Source: an uncultured Scytonema sp.
GTDB lineage: Bacteria > Cyanobacteriota > Cyanobacteriia > Cyanobacteriales > Nostocaceae
DNA: 64,000 nucleotides
Direction of reading: 5' to 3'
Assembly (NCBI GenBank): GCA_937873135.1
Contig: CALMVQ010000132.1
Span: 24,813 to 88,812, forward strand
Below the pieces are notes generated by a model. That model did not search any database, was not told the DNA's origin, and saw only the letters and a list, made by a program, of their open reading frames with translations. The translations under genes and the position numbers were made by a program. Within the stretch, counting starts at the first letter, position 1. Each line of letters starts with the position of its first letter. Positions 7,876-17,418 of this stretch are shown piece after piece.

Positions 7876-8832
7876 TTACCACCCTGAACGGTTACTATTC
7901 GACTGCTCCCCAATCACCCCATTGAGTGCTTGTTGAGCAGCTAAAATTATAGCTTCAAGATGGGACTCGCTCAATCCATTCTTAGCAGAATTTATAATAA
8001 CCAAAGCCAGTTGCTCTGGTGTCAGTTTTTTAATCCCAATCTCTATTTCTATAATAGTTAAATCTGGTGTTTTTTGAGAGAAGGTAGCTTGATTTACTAT
8101 GCTGGCTGATGTCAGTGTAGTGTCGTCAAGCTGCTCTCTATTTCTCTCTACAGGTGGTACAAAATGTTTATCTTTAGAGGCTGAAAAAGATACCAAATCT
8201 TGGGATGAACGCAAATGTGTTTCTGTCTCTACTTCTTTTGTAGTAAGTTTAAGAAGTTCGTCAGGTTTTCCCAAAGTTTTATCTTGCTCTAGCTCTATGA
8301 ATTTCTTTGACTCCAACTCAAAAGTTACTAGAGGGACATCAACGTTCACTGGTAAAGCATTTTTTTGCTTGACAGCTTTCTGATGCTTGCAGATAATTGC
8401 TTTAGCCTTGGTATAGGTGATGTTTTCGCCCAGACTTGCGCGTTGGAGCGCTTCTGCCCTAGCGTCTTTAAGGGTAGAGGGAGAGGCTAGAAGATAAAGG
8501 GCGGAGGCGGCGATGTCCAAACGTGTCAAATCAGTACATTTGAAGTTTTCTGCTACGTGTATAAATCTGTTGGCAGTTTGAACACTCCAGTCAAACTCAG
8601 CCTTTAACCAACTTCTGAAATTCCCATGTCCTAATTGATATTTTACATCAATCAACTTTTGCCCCATTTCGATAATCTCCTGGGTTGTACGACGCATCAA
8701 GTTTTTAATTTCGCTTGTGCGTTGTTGAACAATCACTCGGGTTTCAATGTCCAGATTTTCATAGTCAAATTCTAGAACTGGCTGAGTTGATACATGTTCT
8801 GGGAAGATAGATTGTGATTTACTTGAAACCAT
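7876..8832 (-). CDS. DUF3102 domain protein
   Basis: A 318-residue protein of unknown function. The N-terminal half (about 30-150) matches DUF3102: RTSEIKNLMRRTTQEIIEMGQKLIDVKYQLGHG, then FRSWLKAEFDWSVQTANRFI and a helical segment with ALYLLASPS. The middle (about 165-260) is low-complexity and polar, and a second helical segment follows (LTPEQLALVIINSAKNGLSE). DUF3102 proteins look like DNA-associated helical proteins and are often found on plasmids or mobile regions; their role is not established. It stands alone, next to a 1.3-kb AT-rich stretch. No partner gene, such as parA, is visible. Confidence 0.7.
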   Translation of the reverse strand: MVSSKSQSIFPEHVSTQPVLEFDYENLDIETRVIVQQRTSEIKNLMRRTTQEIIEMGQKLIDVKYQLGHGNFRSWLKAEFDWSVQTANRFIHVAENFKCTDLTRLDIAASALYLLASPSTLKDARAEALQRASLGENITYTKAKAIICKHQKAVKQKNALPVNVDVPLVTFELESKKFIELEQDKTLGKPDELLKLTTKEVETETHLRSSQDLVSFSASKDKHFVPPVERNREQLDDTTLTSASIVNQATFSQKTPDLTIIEIEIGIKKLTPEQLALVIINSAKNGLSESHLEAIILAAQQALNGVIGEQSNSNRSGW

Positions 8833-10185
8833 GCAACATTAACTCCATTTTAAGAGTATCAATAGCAGTTTGGGCAGCAGTAACGAAATACAGTATTACT
8901 CCCTTCCCAGTGTCAGGGTAAGCGCATCTCAAACCCTATTGACACGGTAGTTTTGGGATTCATCTAAAACACAAATTAAGTTCAAAATTACCTCACTGAG
9001 TTCAGGGCAGTATTGACATTTGCACCTTTATGTATAACAAAAACATAAAAAGCTATTTGACTCATGTTTTTCAATCATTTACGACAATTCGTCCTATTTT
9101 GAATGAAAAATCGATATTCAGATAGAGTTTTAAGCTTTTTGTCTGTATCGAGAGCTACAAAATTAGATCGCTTACCCTGTTCCCAGTGTAAGGTTACCTA
9201 TCTCCTTTATTTTCTTTCTTGCCTTCCTTGACTCAGGAGCGGTTTTTCATAACGGTAATCTTCTGGTGGGAAATAAGTCGCTTTCTGTACTTGTACATAG
9301 ACCGAATATACATAATTACTAAATGCTTAATCTACTAAACCCATAGTTACAGATAACTTAAAGCAACAGAAATATGTTTTTCATGATAAATAATCTGTTA
9401 CTTTGTAACTCTAATCTTCTTTTTTGTTCTTTCCAAGAATAACATAATAAGCTTTTCAAAAAATATGCATTCATATTTCTTCGTTTGTATAGTCATTAAA
9501 ATACTTAATCGGCATTTTTAAAATTTTACTTGAGTATAAAAAGTGCTGAACAAGCTATATTATAGAAATTACATACAATAGCAATTTCAGTTAAAAGTAG
9601 ATATTTAATAGCTTATTTACCCAAATTTTAAAAAAAACAGCCAAAATTAAGTACAAAATATAATTAATAAGTATTTTATGTTACATAATAAAGTAAATGG
9701 TATTGTTTTTTACCAATTTTTCCCTACGTTATAAATAGACAATTGGCTAAAATAGTAAGTATTTTTTTGTTTATTTGTAACCATGAAATACATATTAATA
9801 CGTATTTCTGGGAAATTAATGTTTTGTGTTTTTAGTGGGATCGTTTGAAGCAATAGATGATTTCTGACTCTATCAAAAAGTATACATTCATATAAAACCC
9901 CTGTTTAGTAAATGCATCAACGCTATGAGCAGCTACTTGATGGCTCTAATATAATATTAGAATAATTAATATAAAATAAATTCACAAAAGTTTATTTTTT
10001 TAATACAACAGAAATTATGATAGATCAATTAACATGTATGAAAGAAATTGGGTATCGGGCGACGGTCTTTTCCTTAAAGAGTGTTGTTGGCTTTCAGCGA
10101 GAATATACAAGAGGTTCAAATATCGCCGATTAAATCGTGATTTTTCGCGCCATCTTAGATTTATGCAAGTAGCAACTCAAATTAA
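8833..10185. other. AT-rich gene-free region upstream of the DUF3102 gene
   Basis: About 1.35 kb without a supportable gene, strongly AT-rich from about 9300 to 10050. CAGGGTAAGCGCATC (8914-8928) and its near reverse complement GATCGCTTACCCTG (9166-9179) form an inverted pair about 240 bases apart, each next to a TCCCAGTGT (8905 and 9181). These could be ends of a small element or protein-binding sites. Nothing else was recognised. Confidence 0.4.
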
Positions 10186-10219
10186 ATGTACCAATTTGGT
10201 ACATTTAAAGTAAGGATTC

Positions 10220-10398
10220 AGGTCTGGGGGGGTAGTACGGGGATAATAGGGAAGCCAATCAAAATCGAAACACAGCAAGTAGCGCAGTTAGTAGAGCCCC
10301 CAATAGAAATAGTTGAGTATCATCGCCACACGTATGTATGCAGCAGTTGTAAGAATTTACAAGCCGCAGATTGGATCTGCTCCTTCCTTACTTCCTGA
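10220..10398 (+). pseudogene. IS66-type transposase remnant, zinc-finger segment
   Basis: A short frame contains KIETQQVAQLVEPPIEIVEY followed by the Cys-x2-Cys of VCSSCKNLQAADW. This resembles the zinc-binding segment of IS66-family transposases (EIVEY.RH...CP.C). Homology stops abruptly at both sides; no start or catalytic domain is present. Confidence 0.45.
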
Positions 10399-11270
10399 AG
10401 TTGCGATGACTACTACTTCTTCTGATTACGACCTACCGATTGCTGCTTAACATCGATTTCTCATAAGTCTCAAGGTTTCGATGGCTTTGATGCCAGATTT
10501 TGCCTAGGCTTTGTTTTGACAAGTCCTCACTCGCATTGCTCTTCTGGCTCTTCCGGCTCTTGGCACGCTTGATTTGATTTTATGGTAAGGATTCTGCCCA
10601 CCCACGCGCACCCTAACTTGTTACGTTGCTTGACACCAGAGTGAAGTTTTTTCCCAATCTTCTTGGGGGATGTGTTCAAGGTTGGCTGGGCGCTGTTTTT
10701 CCATGTCTATTAGCGCTCCAAGTGCTGGTTGCTATTTTTCGCGGAAAGCATCGGAACAAGCATCGCATGAACACTATACCCATTCCTCGCTCATCAATCT
10801 CGTTTAAAATCCATCTGTTAGTCGTTCAAAAAGTGCGATCTCACAAATACCCCCCTGAACGGTTACGTAGCAACAGTGGGTGAAGCACCGAATAATGTCT
10901 TTATTAGTCACTGTTGCTAGGGCATCTGTAATAGCTCGATCTAATTCTTCATAGTTCTGGCGGCAAGCGATCGTAAACACTCTTTTACCTTAGACCAACA
11001 TGCCAGTAAATAAATATCCAGCCGCAATACTGCTCGGTTAAGGAAATAAAGTAGCCTCAAACCATTGAAATATCGTTGTCTAGGATGACCAAAAAGTGCT
11101 TAACCGAGCAGTATTGTATCCAGCCGTATGTCTGAATATTGCGCGAAGCTCTCCGGGGAGAGAGTACTCTCTCCCCGAGACTTCGCGACTACGACGCTTA
11201 GATCTAGTTTGACGCCTGGATATTTATTTTTATAGATCTCCCTTACCTTATCAATGCGTAAGTTTTATAT
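10399..11270. other. Intergenic region with a MITE and hairpin repeats
   Basis: No gene is supported; a frame at 10626-10883 has no recognisable domain. A MITE at 11025-11116 is listed separately. At about 11138-11190 a GC-rich near-palindrome pairs GCGAAGCTCTCCGGGGAGAG with CTCTCTCCCCGAGACTTCGC. AAATAAATATCCAGCCG (about 11008-11024) faces an inverted near-copy, CGCCTGGATATTTATTT (about 11212-11228). Confidence 0.45.
11025..11116. mobile_element. 92-bp MITE with 18-bp inverted repeats and 10-bp target duplication
   Basis: The left end CAATACTGCTCGGTTAAG (11025-11042) is the exact reverse complement of the right end CTTAACCGAGCAGTATTG (11099-11116). TATCCAGCCG is directly repeated immediately outside (11015-11024 and 11117-11126). 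The 10-bp duplication and these ends would suit mobilisation by an IS4-type transposase; that assignment is inference. Confidence 0.85.
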
Positions 11271-14090
11271 ATGATCACTCAAGTTTCAGAAAAAAAGATG
11301 CACTCAGTCAGGTGGCTACTTGCAGTCGGCTGGCTAACATTAATATTGTCCTTATTTTACGATCCAATTTCACCTTGGTTGACAAATCCCAGTCATCTCA
11401 TCAGTCCATTTCATCTTCATCCGGAGAAATACCTTGACCCCATGAGTTGTGTCAAAGTACAGGGAATATGTCTACCACAACAGCCTTATGCTCTGGGGGC
11501 ACGCATCTTCTGGGCAATGATTGTACCCATCAGTATCATGATTTTGCTGGTATTTGGTCATGAATTGTGGCGGCGGATTTGTCCATTGTATTTTTTCTCC
11601 CAAATTCCGCGAGCATTGGGAATCCAACGCCAGCGCAAAATTGTGAACCCAAACACAGGTAACGTCCGTTACGAATTGGCAAGCGTTGAGAAAAAATCTT
11701 GGCTGGGACGCAATTACTTATACCTGCAATTCTCTTTGCTCTATCTGGGCTTAAATATCCGAATCCTGTTTGTGAATAGCGATCGCCTAGCATTGGGACT
11801 TTTCCTGCTATTGACGATCGCGTCCGCCATAACAGTGGGTTTTTTGTTTAAGGGGAGAAGCTGGTGTCAGTACTTTTGCCCAATGGCACCTGTACAAATA
11901 TTGTACACAGGTCCACGAGGCTTACTCGGAAGTGATGCTCACCTGAAATCACCACAGAGCATCACCCAGTCTACCTGTAGGACAGTTGATAGTTCAGGCA
12001 TTCAAAAGAGTGCTTGTGTCAGTTGTCAATCTCCTTGTATCGACATTGACGCAGAGCGCTCTTACTGGGAGGGAATAACCAGAGCGGACCAAAAGTTAGT
12101 TTTCTACGGTTACTTTGGTCTGATGCTAGGATTCTATTTCTACTACTACTTGTACTCTGGCAACTGGGAATACTATTTCTCTGGGGCATGGACTCATGAA
12201 TCCGGACAGTTACACACACTCTTCAATCCTGGATTTTACATCTTTGCTCGCACAATTCCCATCCCCAAGTTAGTTGCAGCTCCTGTGACTCTCGCTGTTT
12301 TTACTGCCACTAGCTATTTTGGTTTTGAGCTACTAGAAAAAGCTTATAAAGCTTATCTGCAACGCCGAAACAAATACATCAACTCAGAACAGGTTCTGCA
12401 CGTCTTATTTGTTTCATGTACCTTTATATCTTTTAACGTCTTTTTTTTGTTTGGGGGTCGCCCCAATATCAACTTACTGCCAAACTGGGTGATCCTAATC
12501 TTCAATGCGTTGGTGACGATATTCAGTAGCACGTGGCTGTATCGCAGTCTAGGGCGAAGCAAAGAGCGTTATTTCCGCGAAAGTTTGGTAAGTAGTTTAC
12601 GTCGGCAGTTGAACAAGCTAGCACTAGACTGGTCAAAGTTGTTAGAAGGACGCTCACTGCAAGACCTGCTACCAGATGAAGTGTATATTCTGGGAAAGGT
12701 ACTGCCTAATTTTCATGTTAGAGATAGAGTGCGAGTTTATAAAGGGGTTTTACAGGAAGCTTTAGAAAAGGGAAATATCCGTTCTACAGAGAGTTTATTG
12801 ATTCTCAGAGATATGCGTCAGCAATTAAAAGTCACCGATGAAGAGCATGATTCTGTCTTCAGGGAACTTGGAGTGGAAGATACCAGCCTGCTCAATGCGC
12901 GTCTTCAATTCAGTCGTGAAAACAAATTGCGGCTTGAAGGCTATCGACGTGCTATAGAGTTGCTGCTGCTAAAATCGATAGAAAATGGTATACCCCGGAC
13001 AGAGATCCTCAATATCAAGCAAAAGCAAATTCTGACATTGAGACAGGAATACGCCATTACCACAGACGAACAGCGGCAACTCTTAACGGACATGTTTCAT
13101 CAAGACGCTTCAGTGTACAAAACAGCCTTCATCCTTTTGACTCAGTTGCATTCCTTGGCTGTAGGCGAGCGAATGCTTTATGACTTGATGTCCAAAGAGC
13201 AAGCATCTGTTTATCTTTTGCTGCGACTCGCTGTGCAGCAGAAGGAAAAACTCATAACGACCCAGTTACTGGGTATCCTCGAAATGTTGGGAGAGTCTCC
13301 TGACGCTTTCAAGATTGCTGGTTCAATTGGCTCTCTTGTCCCAAATGTGATCGCAGAAATTCTGCACTTGGAGGGCTCTAGATGGCGAGAGTGTTTAGCT
13401 CCTACAATCATCACTTCATTACAACAAACACAAGATAAGCATACTCAGCCTGTGCCATTATCAACACAGCTTGGGTATGCTACTAAGACTAGTGAGGCTT
13501 TTATCAATCTCCTACTCCTCCTCTTACAAGACAATGATCCCGTCGTGCAAGCTGCCAGTCTTCATACCCTGCACTACTTTAATCCAATAATAGGCTTCCA
13601 GCAAGCGAGTCAAGTAGTGGATGTTAAACCAAATAAAAATTGGCTCTTACACAAAACAGCCCAACGAATTGTCGGTCTTCTTCAGCATCAAAATCAGCCT
13701 GTTTATGTACCGACTCTGATTGCTCAAGTCAAAGCAATGAAATCTATACAACGGCTGGTTTTTCAACAGTTCACAATTCGAGTCGGACGAGGAGACGAGA
13801 ACGATATCGTCATTTTGGATGACCGCATTCATCAGCAGCACGCCATTTTCTATGCGGATGACAAAGGAGTTATTGTTCAAGATTTAGGAAGCACTCAAGG
13901 TTTACGCATTGGTCGGGATTATATTCATAACCAGCACAAGCAACTGAAACCCGTAGATCTTATTCGCTTTAGCAGTGGAGATGATTTACTCATTCTTGTG
14001 CAGTGGAAAATGCAACCCTTACACACGGATCAGATCTTGGATCCTTTAAGAAACCTCGAAGCTGATGTCATACAAATACTTCTTGCATAA
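11271..14090 (+). CDS. Membrane 4Fe-4S polyferredoxin-like protein with C-terminal FHA domain
   Basis: A 939-residue protein. The N-terminal third is membrane-embedded, with several hydrophobic segments between residues about 15 and 440, and carries NapH/NosR-type cysteine motifs: RRICPLYFF (about 101), WCQYFCPM (about 197) and CVSCQSPC (about 250), suited to one or two iron-sulfur clusters. Residues about 440-820 are soluble, helical and repeat-like, with no domain I can name. Residues about 830-915 form an FHA domain (VGRGDENDIVILDD, then QQHAIF, then DLGSTQG). FHA domains bind phosphothreonine, but here the usual Ser before the conserved His is replaced (RIHQQH) and the Asn of GSTNG is Gln, so binding may be altered. 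A redox sensor or electron-transfer module linked to phospho-signalling is plausible but unproven. It is monocistronic, flanked by mobile-element remnants. Confidence 0.72.
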   Translation: MITQVSEKKMHSVRWLLAVGWLTLILSLFYDPISPWLTNPSHLISPFHLHPEKYLDPMSCVKVQGICLPQQPYALGARIFWAMIVPISIMILLVFGHELWRRICPLYFFSQIPRALGIQRQRKIVNPNTGNVRYELASVEKKSWLGRNYLYLQFSLLYLGLNIRILFVNSDRLALGLFLLLTIASAITVGFLFKGRSWCQYFCPMAPVQILYTGPRGLLGSDAHLKSPQSITQSTCRTVDSSGIQKSACVSCQSPCIDIDAERSYWEGITRADQKLVFYGYFGLMLGFYFYYYLYSGNWEYYFSGAWTHESGQLHTLFNPGFYIFARTIPIPKLVAAPVTLAVFTATSYFGFELLEKAYKAYLQRRNKYINSEQVLHVLFVSCTFISFNVFFLFGGRPNINLLPNWVILIFNALVTIFSSTWLYRSLGRSKERYFRESLVSSLRRQLNKLALDWSKLLEGRSLQDLLPDEVYILGKVLPNFHVRDRVRVYKGVLQEALEKGNIRSTESLLILRDMRQQLKVTDEEHDSVFRELGVEDTSLLNARLQFSRENKLRLEGYRRAIELLLLKSIENGIPRTEILNIKQKQILTLRQEYAITTDEQRQLLTDMFHQDASVYKTAFILLTQLHSLAVGERMLYDLMSKEQASVYLLLRLAVQQKEKLITTQLLGILEMLGESPDAFKIAGSIGSLVPNVIAEILHLEGSRWRECLAPTIITSLQQTQDKHTQPVPLSTQLGYATKTSEAFINLLLLLLQDNDPVVQAASLHTLHYFNPIIGFQQASQVVDVKPNKNWLLHKTAQRIVGLLQHQNQPVYVPTLIAQVKAMKSIQRLVFQQFTIRVGRGDENDIVILDDRIHQQHAIFYADDKGVIVQDLGSTQGLRIGRDYIHNQHKQLKPVDLIRFSSGDDLLILVQWKMQPLHTDQILDPLRNLEADVIQILLA

Positions 14091-14159
14091 TCTATGGTGT
14101 TGCAAAAAAATTTGAGTTTTTTTCTACGCTGTAGCGCTTGAACTTTTGTCATTCTCGAA

Positions 14160-14315
14160 CGGTTAGTTAATCCAGGAAGGGATTTGGCTCGTTCAACATT
14201 GAGAAGTTATGAGGCAATGAACATGATTCGTAAAAGACAAATTCAAAGCGTTACCAAAGGAAACATCAAAGCTCAAGCAGAGATCATGACTCAAACTTTT
14301 TGTATTGCCACATAA
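14160..14315 (+). pseudogene. IS6-family transposase, C-terminal remnant
   Basis: The 51 codons before TAA at 14313-14315 read RLVNPGRDLARSTLRSYEAM then NMIRKRQIQSVTKGNIKAQAE. This is the characteristic IS6/IS240 C-terminus (RTIRGYEAMNMIRKGQ...). Everything upstream, including the DDE core, is missing. Confidence 0.75.
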
Positions 14316-14534
14316 TGAGTTGGAATTGAGCGAGTTCTTTTGTGAGAAAATTGTTTGTGTCACACAAACTTATCGAGTAAGTCATTCGTTATTGATGATT
14401 TTTACTTATAATATAAAAATTAAAGAAGGAACTAAAGTACTATTATTTATAGTCCAATACAGTTCAGATAAGTCTTTCTTTCTCCGTCTGCTTCCCCAGA
14501 TCACCCCTGCATACCTGAACAGATAAGTTTCGCG

Positions 14535-14924
14535 ATTCTGACCCAAAAGTCTCAACTCATGCTTCAATTAGCTTATTATCCGCTAGATCACAGCAAGTAA
14601 AATCCTGTGGAGTGTGCTTTTAGCTGGTTAGAACAACATTTGAGTGGTAGCTTACTTGATAGCGTTGAAACCGTTTTGCACTTTGCCAAAACCCTAACTT
14701 TCAAGAGGAATCATCCTGTTATGACTTTAGTAGAGAAGGTTTACAAAACGGGGGTTAAACTGACCAAACAGGCAATGGTAGAGGTTAAAAGACAGCTTCA
14801 GTGTCAAGAAGTGCTTTGTGAAAATCTTTGGGAAGTCGGCTTAGCCATTGGATCAATTTTTTTGTGGAATACTCTTACGAGTTTGGTTCAAATTAGGATT
14901 CGTTATGTGTTTTCTTTGAGATAA
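14535..14924 (+). pseudogene. ISAzo13-type transposase, C-terminal remnant with stop
   Basis: The frame reads LQLAYYPLDHSK, then TAA, then NPVECAFSWLEQHLSGSLLD and SVETVLHFAKTLTF..., ending in GVKLTKQAM. This resembles the C-terminal part of ISAzo13-family transposases (YYPPYHSKYNPIER.WG.LE..W), with a stop where tyrosine is expected. The N-terminal catalytic portion is absent. Confidence 0.6.
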
Positions 14925-15155
14925 GCCTTGACGATGGCGATTTGCTGCAGAATCAACTATGCTCGTATGTTGCTAAAAGCCAATAGAGGTGTTCTAAATG
15001 TACTGATATACTACCAGTTTGCCAATCTAACAAAGCAGTCTCCAAGCTGCAAGGGAGAGTTGGCGCTTTAAAGCTAAAGATGAACGGGTCAGTTTACATC
15101 CTGTTATCTAACAAATGCAAACTTGCCTTGGCAAACTACTATAATTTTCAAAATT

Positions 15156-15914
15156 ATGACAATAACAACAAACTACAATCCTTGGATACAAAGTCTCACG
15201 TATAATCCAGAAGCAAGTCTACGTTTGTTCTGCTTTCCGCATGCAGGCGGTAAAGCTATAGATTTCCGCATGTGGTCGGATGAACTACTGAAAACAGTAG
15301 AGCTTTGTCCTGTCGAGCTTCCTGGTCATGGAAGTCGCTTAAAAGAACCTTTATTTACTAGACTAGAACCTCTTCTTAAGGCGATCGCGCAAGGTCTTCT
15401 TTTATACTTGGATAAACCTTTCGCCTTCTTTGGACACAGTATGGGTGCGCTCATCAGCTTTGAGCTTGCTCGTCTACTTCGCAAGGAGTACGGTTTAGAA
15501 CCAGTTCATCTTTTTGTATCTGGTCGTCGTGCTCCTCAAATCTCAAATCCATCTCCTCCCATCCACGCTTTGTCGAAATCAGCTTTTGTAGAAGAAGTAT
15601 ATCGTCTCAACGGTCTTCCCCAAGTAGTGCTAGACAACACTGAACTGATGCAACTATTTCTCCCCATTCTACAGGCAGACTTTGCCCTTAGTGAAACTTA
15701 CATTTACTCTCCTGAGCCTCAACTTAACTGTCCCATCACTGTATTGGGTGGCTTACAAGACCCAGTAGCTAAATTTGAAGACCTGGCAGCATGGCAAGAG
15801 CAGACTACAGCTTCCTATCAATTGCAGATGTTTCCTGGAAATCATTTCTTTTTACATTCAGCCCAGACACTCTTTCTTCAGTTTTTAAAAGATGTATTGG
15901 CTAATATGTTTTAA
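15156..15914 (+). CDS. Type II thioesterase (alpha/beta hydrolase)
   Basis: A 252-residue stand-alone thioesterase of the GrsT/LgrE type. ATG 15156 (MTITTNYNPW) is preferred over an in-frame TTG at 15123. It has the oxyanion segment LFCFPHAGG (about 24-32), the nucleophile elbow FGHSMGAL (Ser about 91), the acid in GGLQDPV and the His in FPGNHFFL. Such enzymes hydrolyse stalled or mis-primed acyl chains from carrier domains. No assembly-line protein in the window ends in a thioesterase domain, so this enzyme may also release the product; that is inference. It is the first gene of the biosynthetic cluster, on the same strand as everything after it and preceded by IS remnants. Confidence 0.85.
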   Translation: MTITTNYNPWIQSLTYNPEASLRLFCFPHAGGKAIDFRMWSDELLKTVELCPVELPGHGSRLKEPLFTRLEPLLKAIAQGLLLYLDKPFAFFGHSMGALISFELARLLRKEYGLEPVHLFVSGRRAPQISNPSPPIHALSKSAFVEEVYRLNGLPQVVLDNTELMQLFLPILQADFALSETYIYSPEPQLNCPITVLGGLQDPVAKFEDLAAWQEQTTASYQLQMFPGNHFFLHSAQTLFLQFLKDVLANMF

Positions 15915-16093
15915 TGATAAATATGTAAATTGTGTTGCTGACAATTGATAGTCTAATACAAAATTAAAAACTCAGAGTAAGCACATCTAAATTTGAGTGT
16001 GAAAAGATCCAACTAGTAGACTAATGAGAAGAGCAAGCAACATTAGATAATTTTTTGGTGTTAACAACTCAGTCATCAATCAGAATAACTTCA

Positions 16094-17389
16094 ATGACTA
16101 TTATTTCTAAAATTCGTAAGGCTAGTAGCCAACTCCGCAGAATCTGCTTTGCCATCACTGGTTTCGTTACCGTTCTGCTTCTCGCTTTCTTAATTCAAGG
16201 TGTCAACGCTCAGCAGCGTCTTTCGATTGATGTCGTTTACACACAAAGCAATATTCCAACTGAAAACGGAAACTCTGTTCTTGGCTTCCAACGCGATGCT
16301 TTTGGAACGCTAACACCATTACCTACTTCTCCTTTTCCCACTCAAGGCACAGGAATTGCCAATGTTCCCGTTGTAGTGAGTCCTCTCGTCCCTACAACTT
16401 TTCTGTCCGATCAAGAAGTGATCGTCAACCCAGAACATACGCGGCTTTTTGCTGTCAATTCGGGATCGAGCACGATCGCTGTCTTTGATATCAAAAAAGA
16501 TGGCAGTCTTTTTCCTGTAAAAGGCTCTCCATTCCCATCCGGCGGGGTGGAACCGGTCAGCCTAGGTCTGGCAGACAATTTTCTTTACGTGGTTAATCAG
16601 AACTTAGACCCTGAGAACCCTACTCAGGAAGCAAGCGGTTTTCTACCAAATTATAGTGCCTTCCGCGTTACTGAGAAGGGCAGACTAATTCCCCTTAGTG
16701 ATTCTACTATCTCAGTTCCCAAGGGTTCCGTACCAACTCAAGCACTTATCTCTCCAAACAAACGTCTACTATTTGGGGCAGATGTTGGAAGCGGTTTACT
16801 CCGCTCGTATCAAATTCTCCCAAACGGTCGCCTGCTTTCAAGCCCGAATTCACCACAACTGCTGCCTGCATCAGAGTTACTTCCAGATGGCACACCAACT
16901 GTCCCAATTGGACTCCAAGCTCATCCTTATAAACCTATCTTGTATGTTGGCTTATTGAACAACAATAAATTGGCAGTCTACTCCTATAATAAAGTGACTG
17001 CAGAGCTAACTTTCTTAAAGACTGTACCGAATTCAGGTATTAAAATCTGCTGGATTATTACTAACCGAGCTGGAACCCGTCTCTACACAACTAACCCTGG
17101 TGACTCCAGTGTTAGTGTCTATGATATTGCACAAGACCCGACTACACCGATAGAAATTCAGAAGGTAACACTCAAAGGTACTGGTAGTAGTGCTCAACTT
17201 GCTTTAGACTCGACAGAATCATTTCTGCATGTGGTCTCTCAACCGATCACAGCCTATACAACTGAGGGCAATGGATTATACGTACTGAAAGTTAACCCAA
17301 AAGACGGTACTTTAAATCAGGTACCCTCCTCACCCTTCCCAGTCTTATCTGCTGATAATAGCTTCCCACAAGGAATTTTCGCTAATTAG
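16094..17389 (+). CDS. Secreted seven-bladed beta-propeller (lactonase/YncE-like) protein
   Basis: About 431 residues from ATG 16094 (a TTG 13 codons earlier is less likely). The N-terminus has a basic stretch and a hydrophobic core (FAITGFVTVLLLAFLIQG) ending in VNA-QQ, a plausible signal peptidase site, so it should be exported. The mature part is a beta-propeller of the 6-phosphogluconolactonase/YncE class, with recurring GSPFP turns (TSPFPTQG, KGSPFPSGG, SSPFPVLS) and blade motifs such as RLFAVNSGSSTIAVFDI and TRLYTTNPGDSSVSVYDI. No catalytic residues can be assigned. Its place between a thioesterase and an O-methyltransferase (29 bases before the latter) suggests a role in product handling or hydrolysis outside the cytoplasm; the substrate is unknown. 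Confidence 0.72.
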   Translation: MTIISKIRKASSQLRRICFAITGFVTVLLLAFLIQGVNAQQRLSIDVVYTQSNIPTENGNSVLGFQRDAFGTLTPLPTSPFPTQGTGIANVPVVVSPLVPTTFLSDQEVIVNPEHTRLFAVNSGSSTIAVFDIKKDGSLFPVKGSPFPSGGVEPVSLGLADNFLYVVNQNLDPENPTQEASGFLPNYSAFRVTEKGRLIPLSDSTISVPKGSVPTQALISPNKRLLFGADVGSGLLRSYQILPNGRLLSSPNSPQLLPASELLPDGTPTVPIGLQAHPYKPILYVGLLNNNKLAVYSYNKVTAELTFLKTVPNSGIKICWIITNRAGTRLYTTNPGDSSVSVYDIAQDPTTPIEIQKVTLKGTGSSAQLALDSTESFLHVVSQPITAYTTEGNGLYVLKVNPKDGTLNQVPSSPFPVLSADNSFPQGIFAN

Positions 17390-17418
17390 AAAACAGGATA
17401 AAAAAGGATCGTGCGCTA

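Noticed and set aside
10626..10883. An 85-codon open frame in the intergenic region before the Fe-S/FHA gene
   Set aside because: No RBS, no recognisable domain, no coding-like composition; it lies among repeats.
14305..14526. A 73-codon open frame between two transposase remnants
   Set aside because: It overlaps the end of the IS6 remnant in another frame and shows no protein features.
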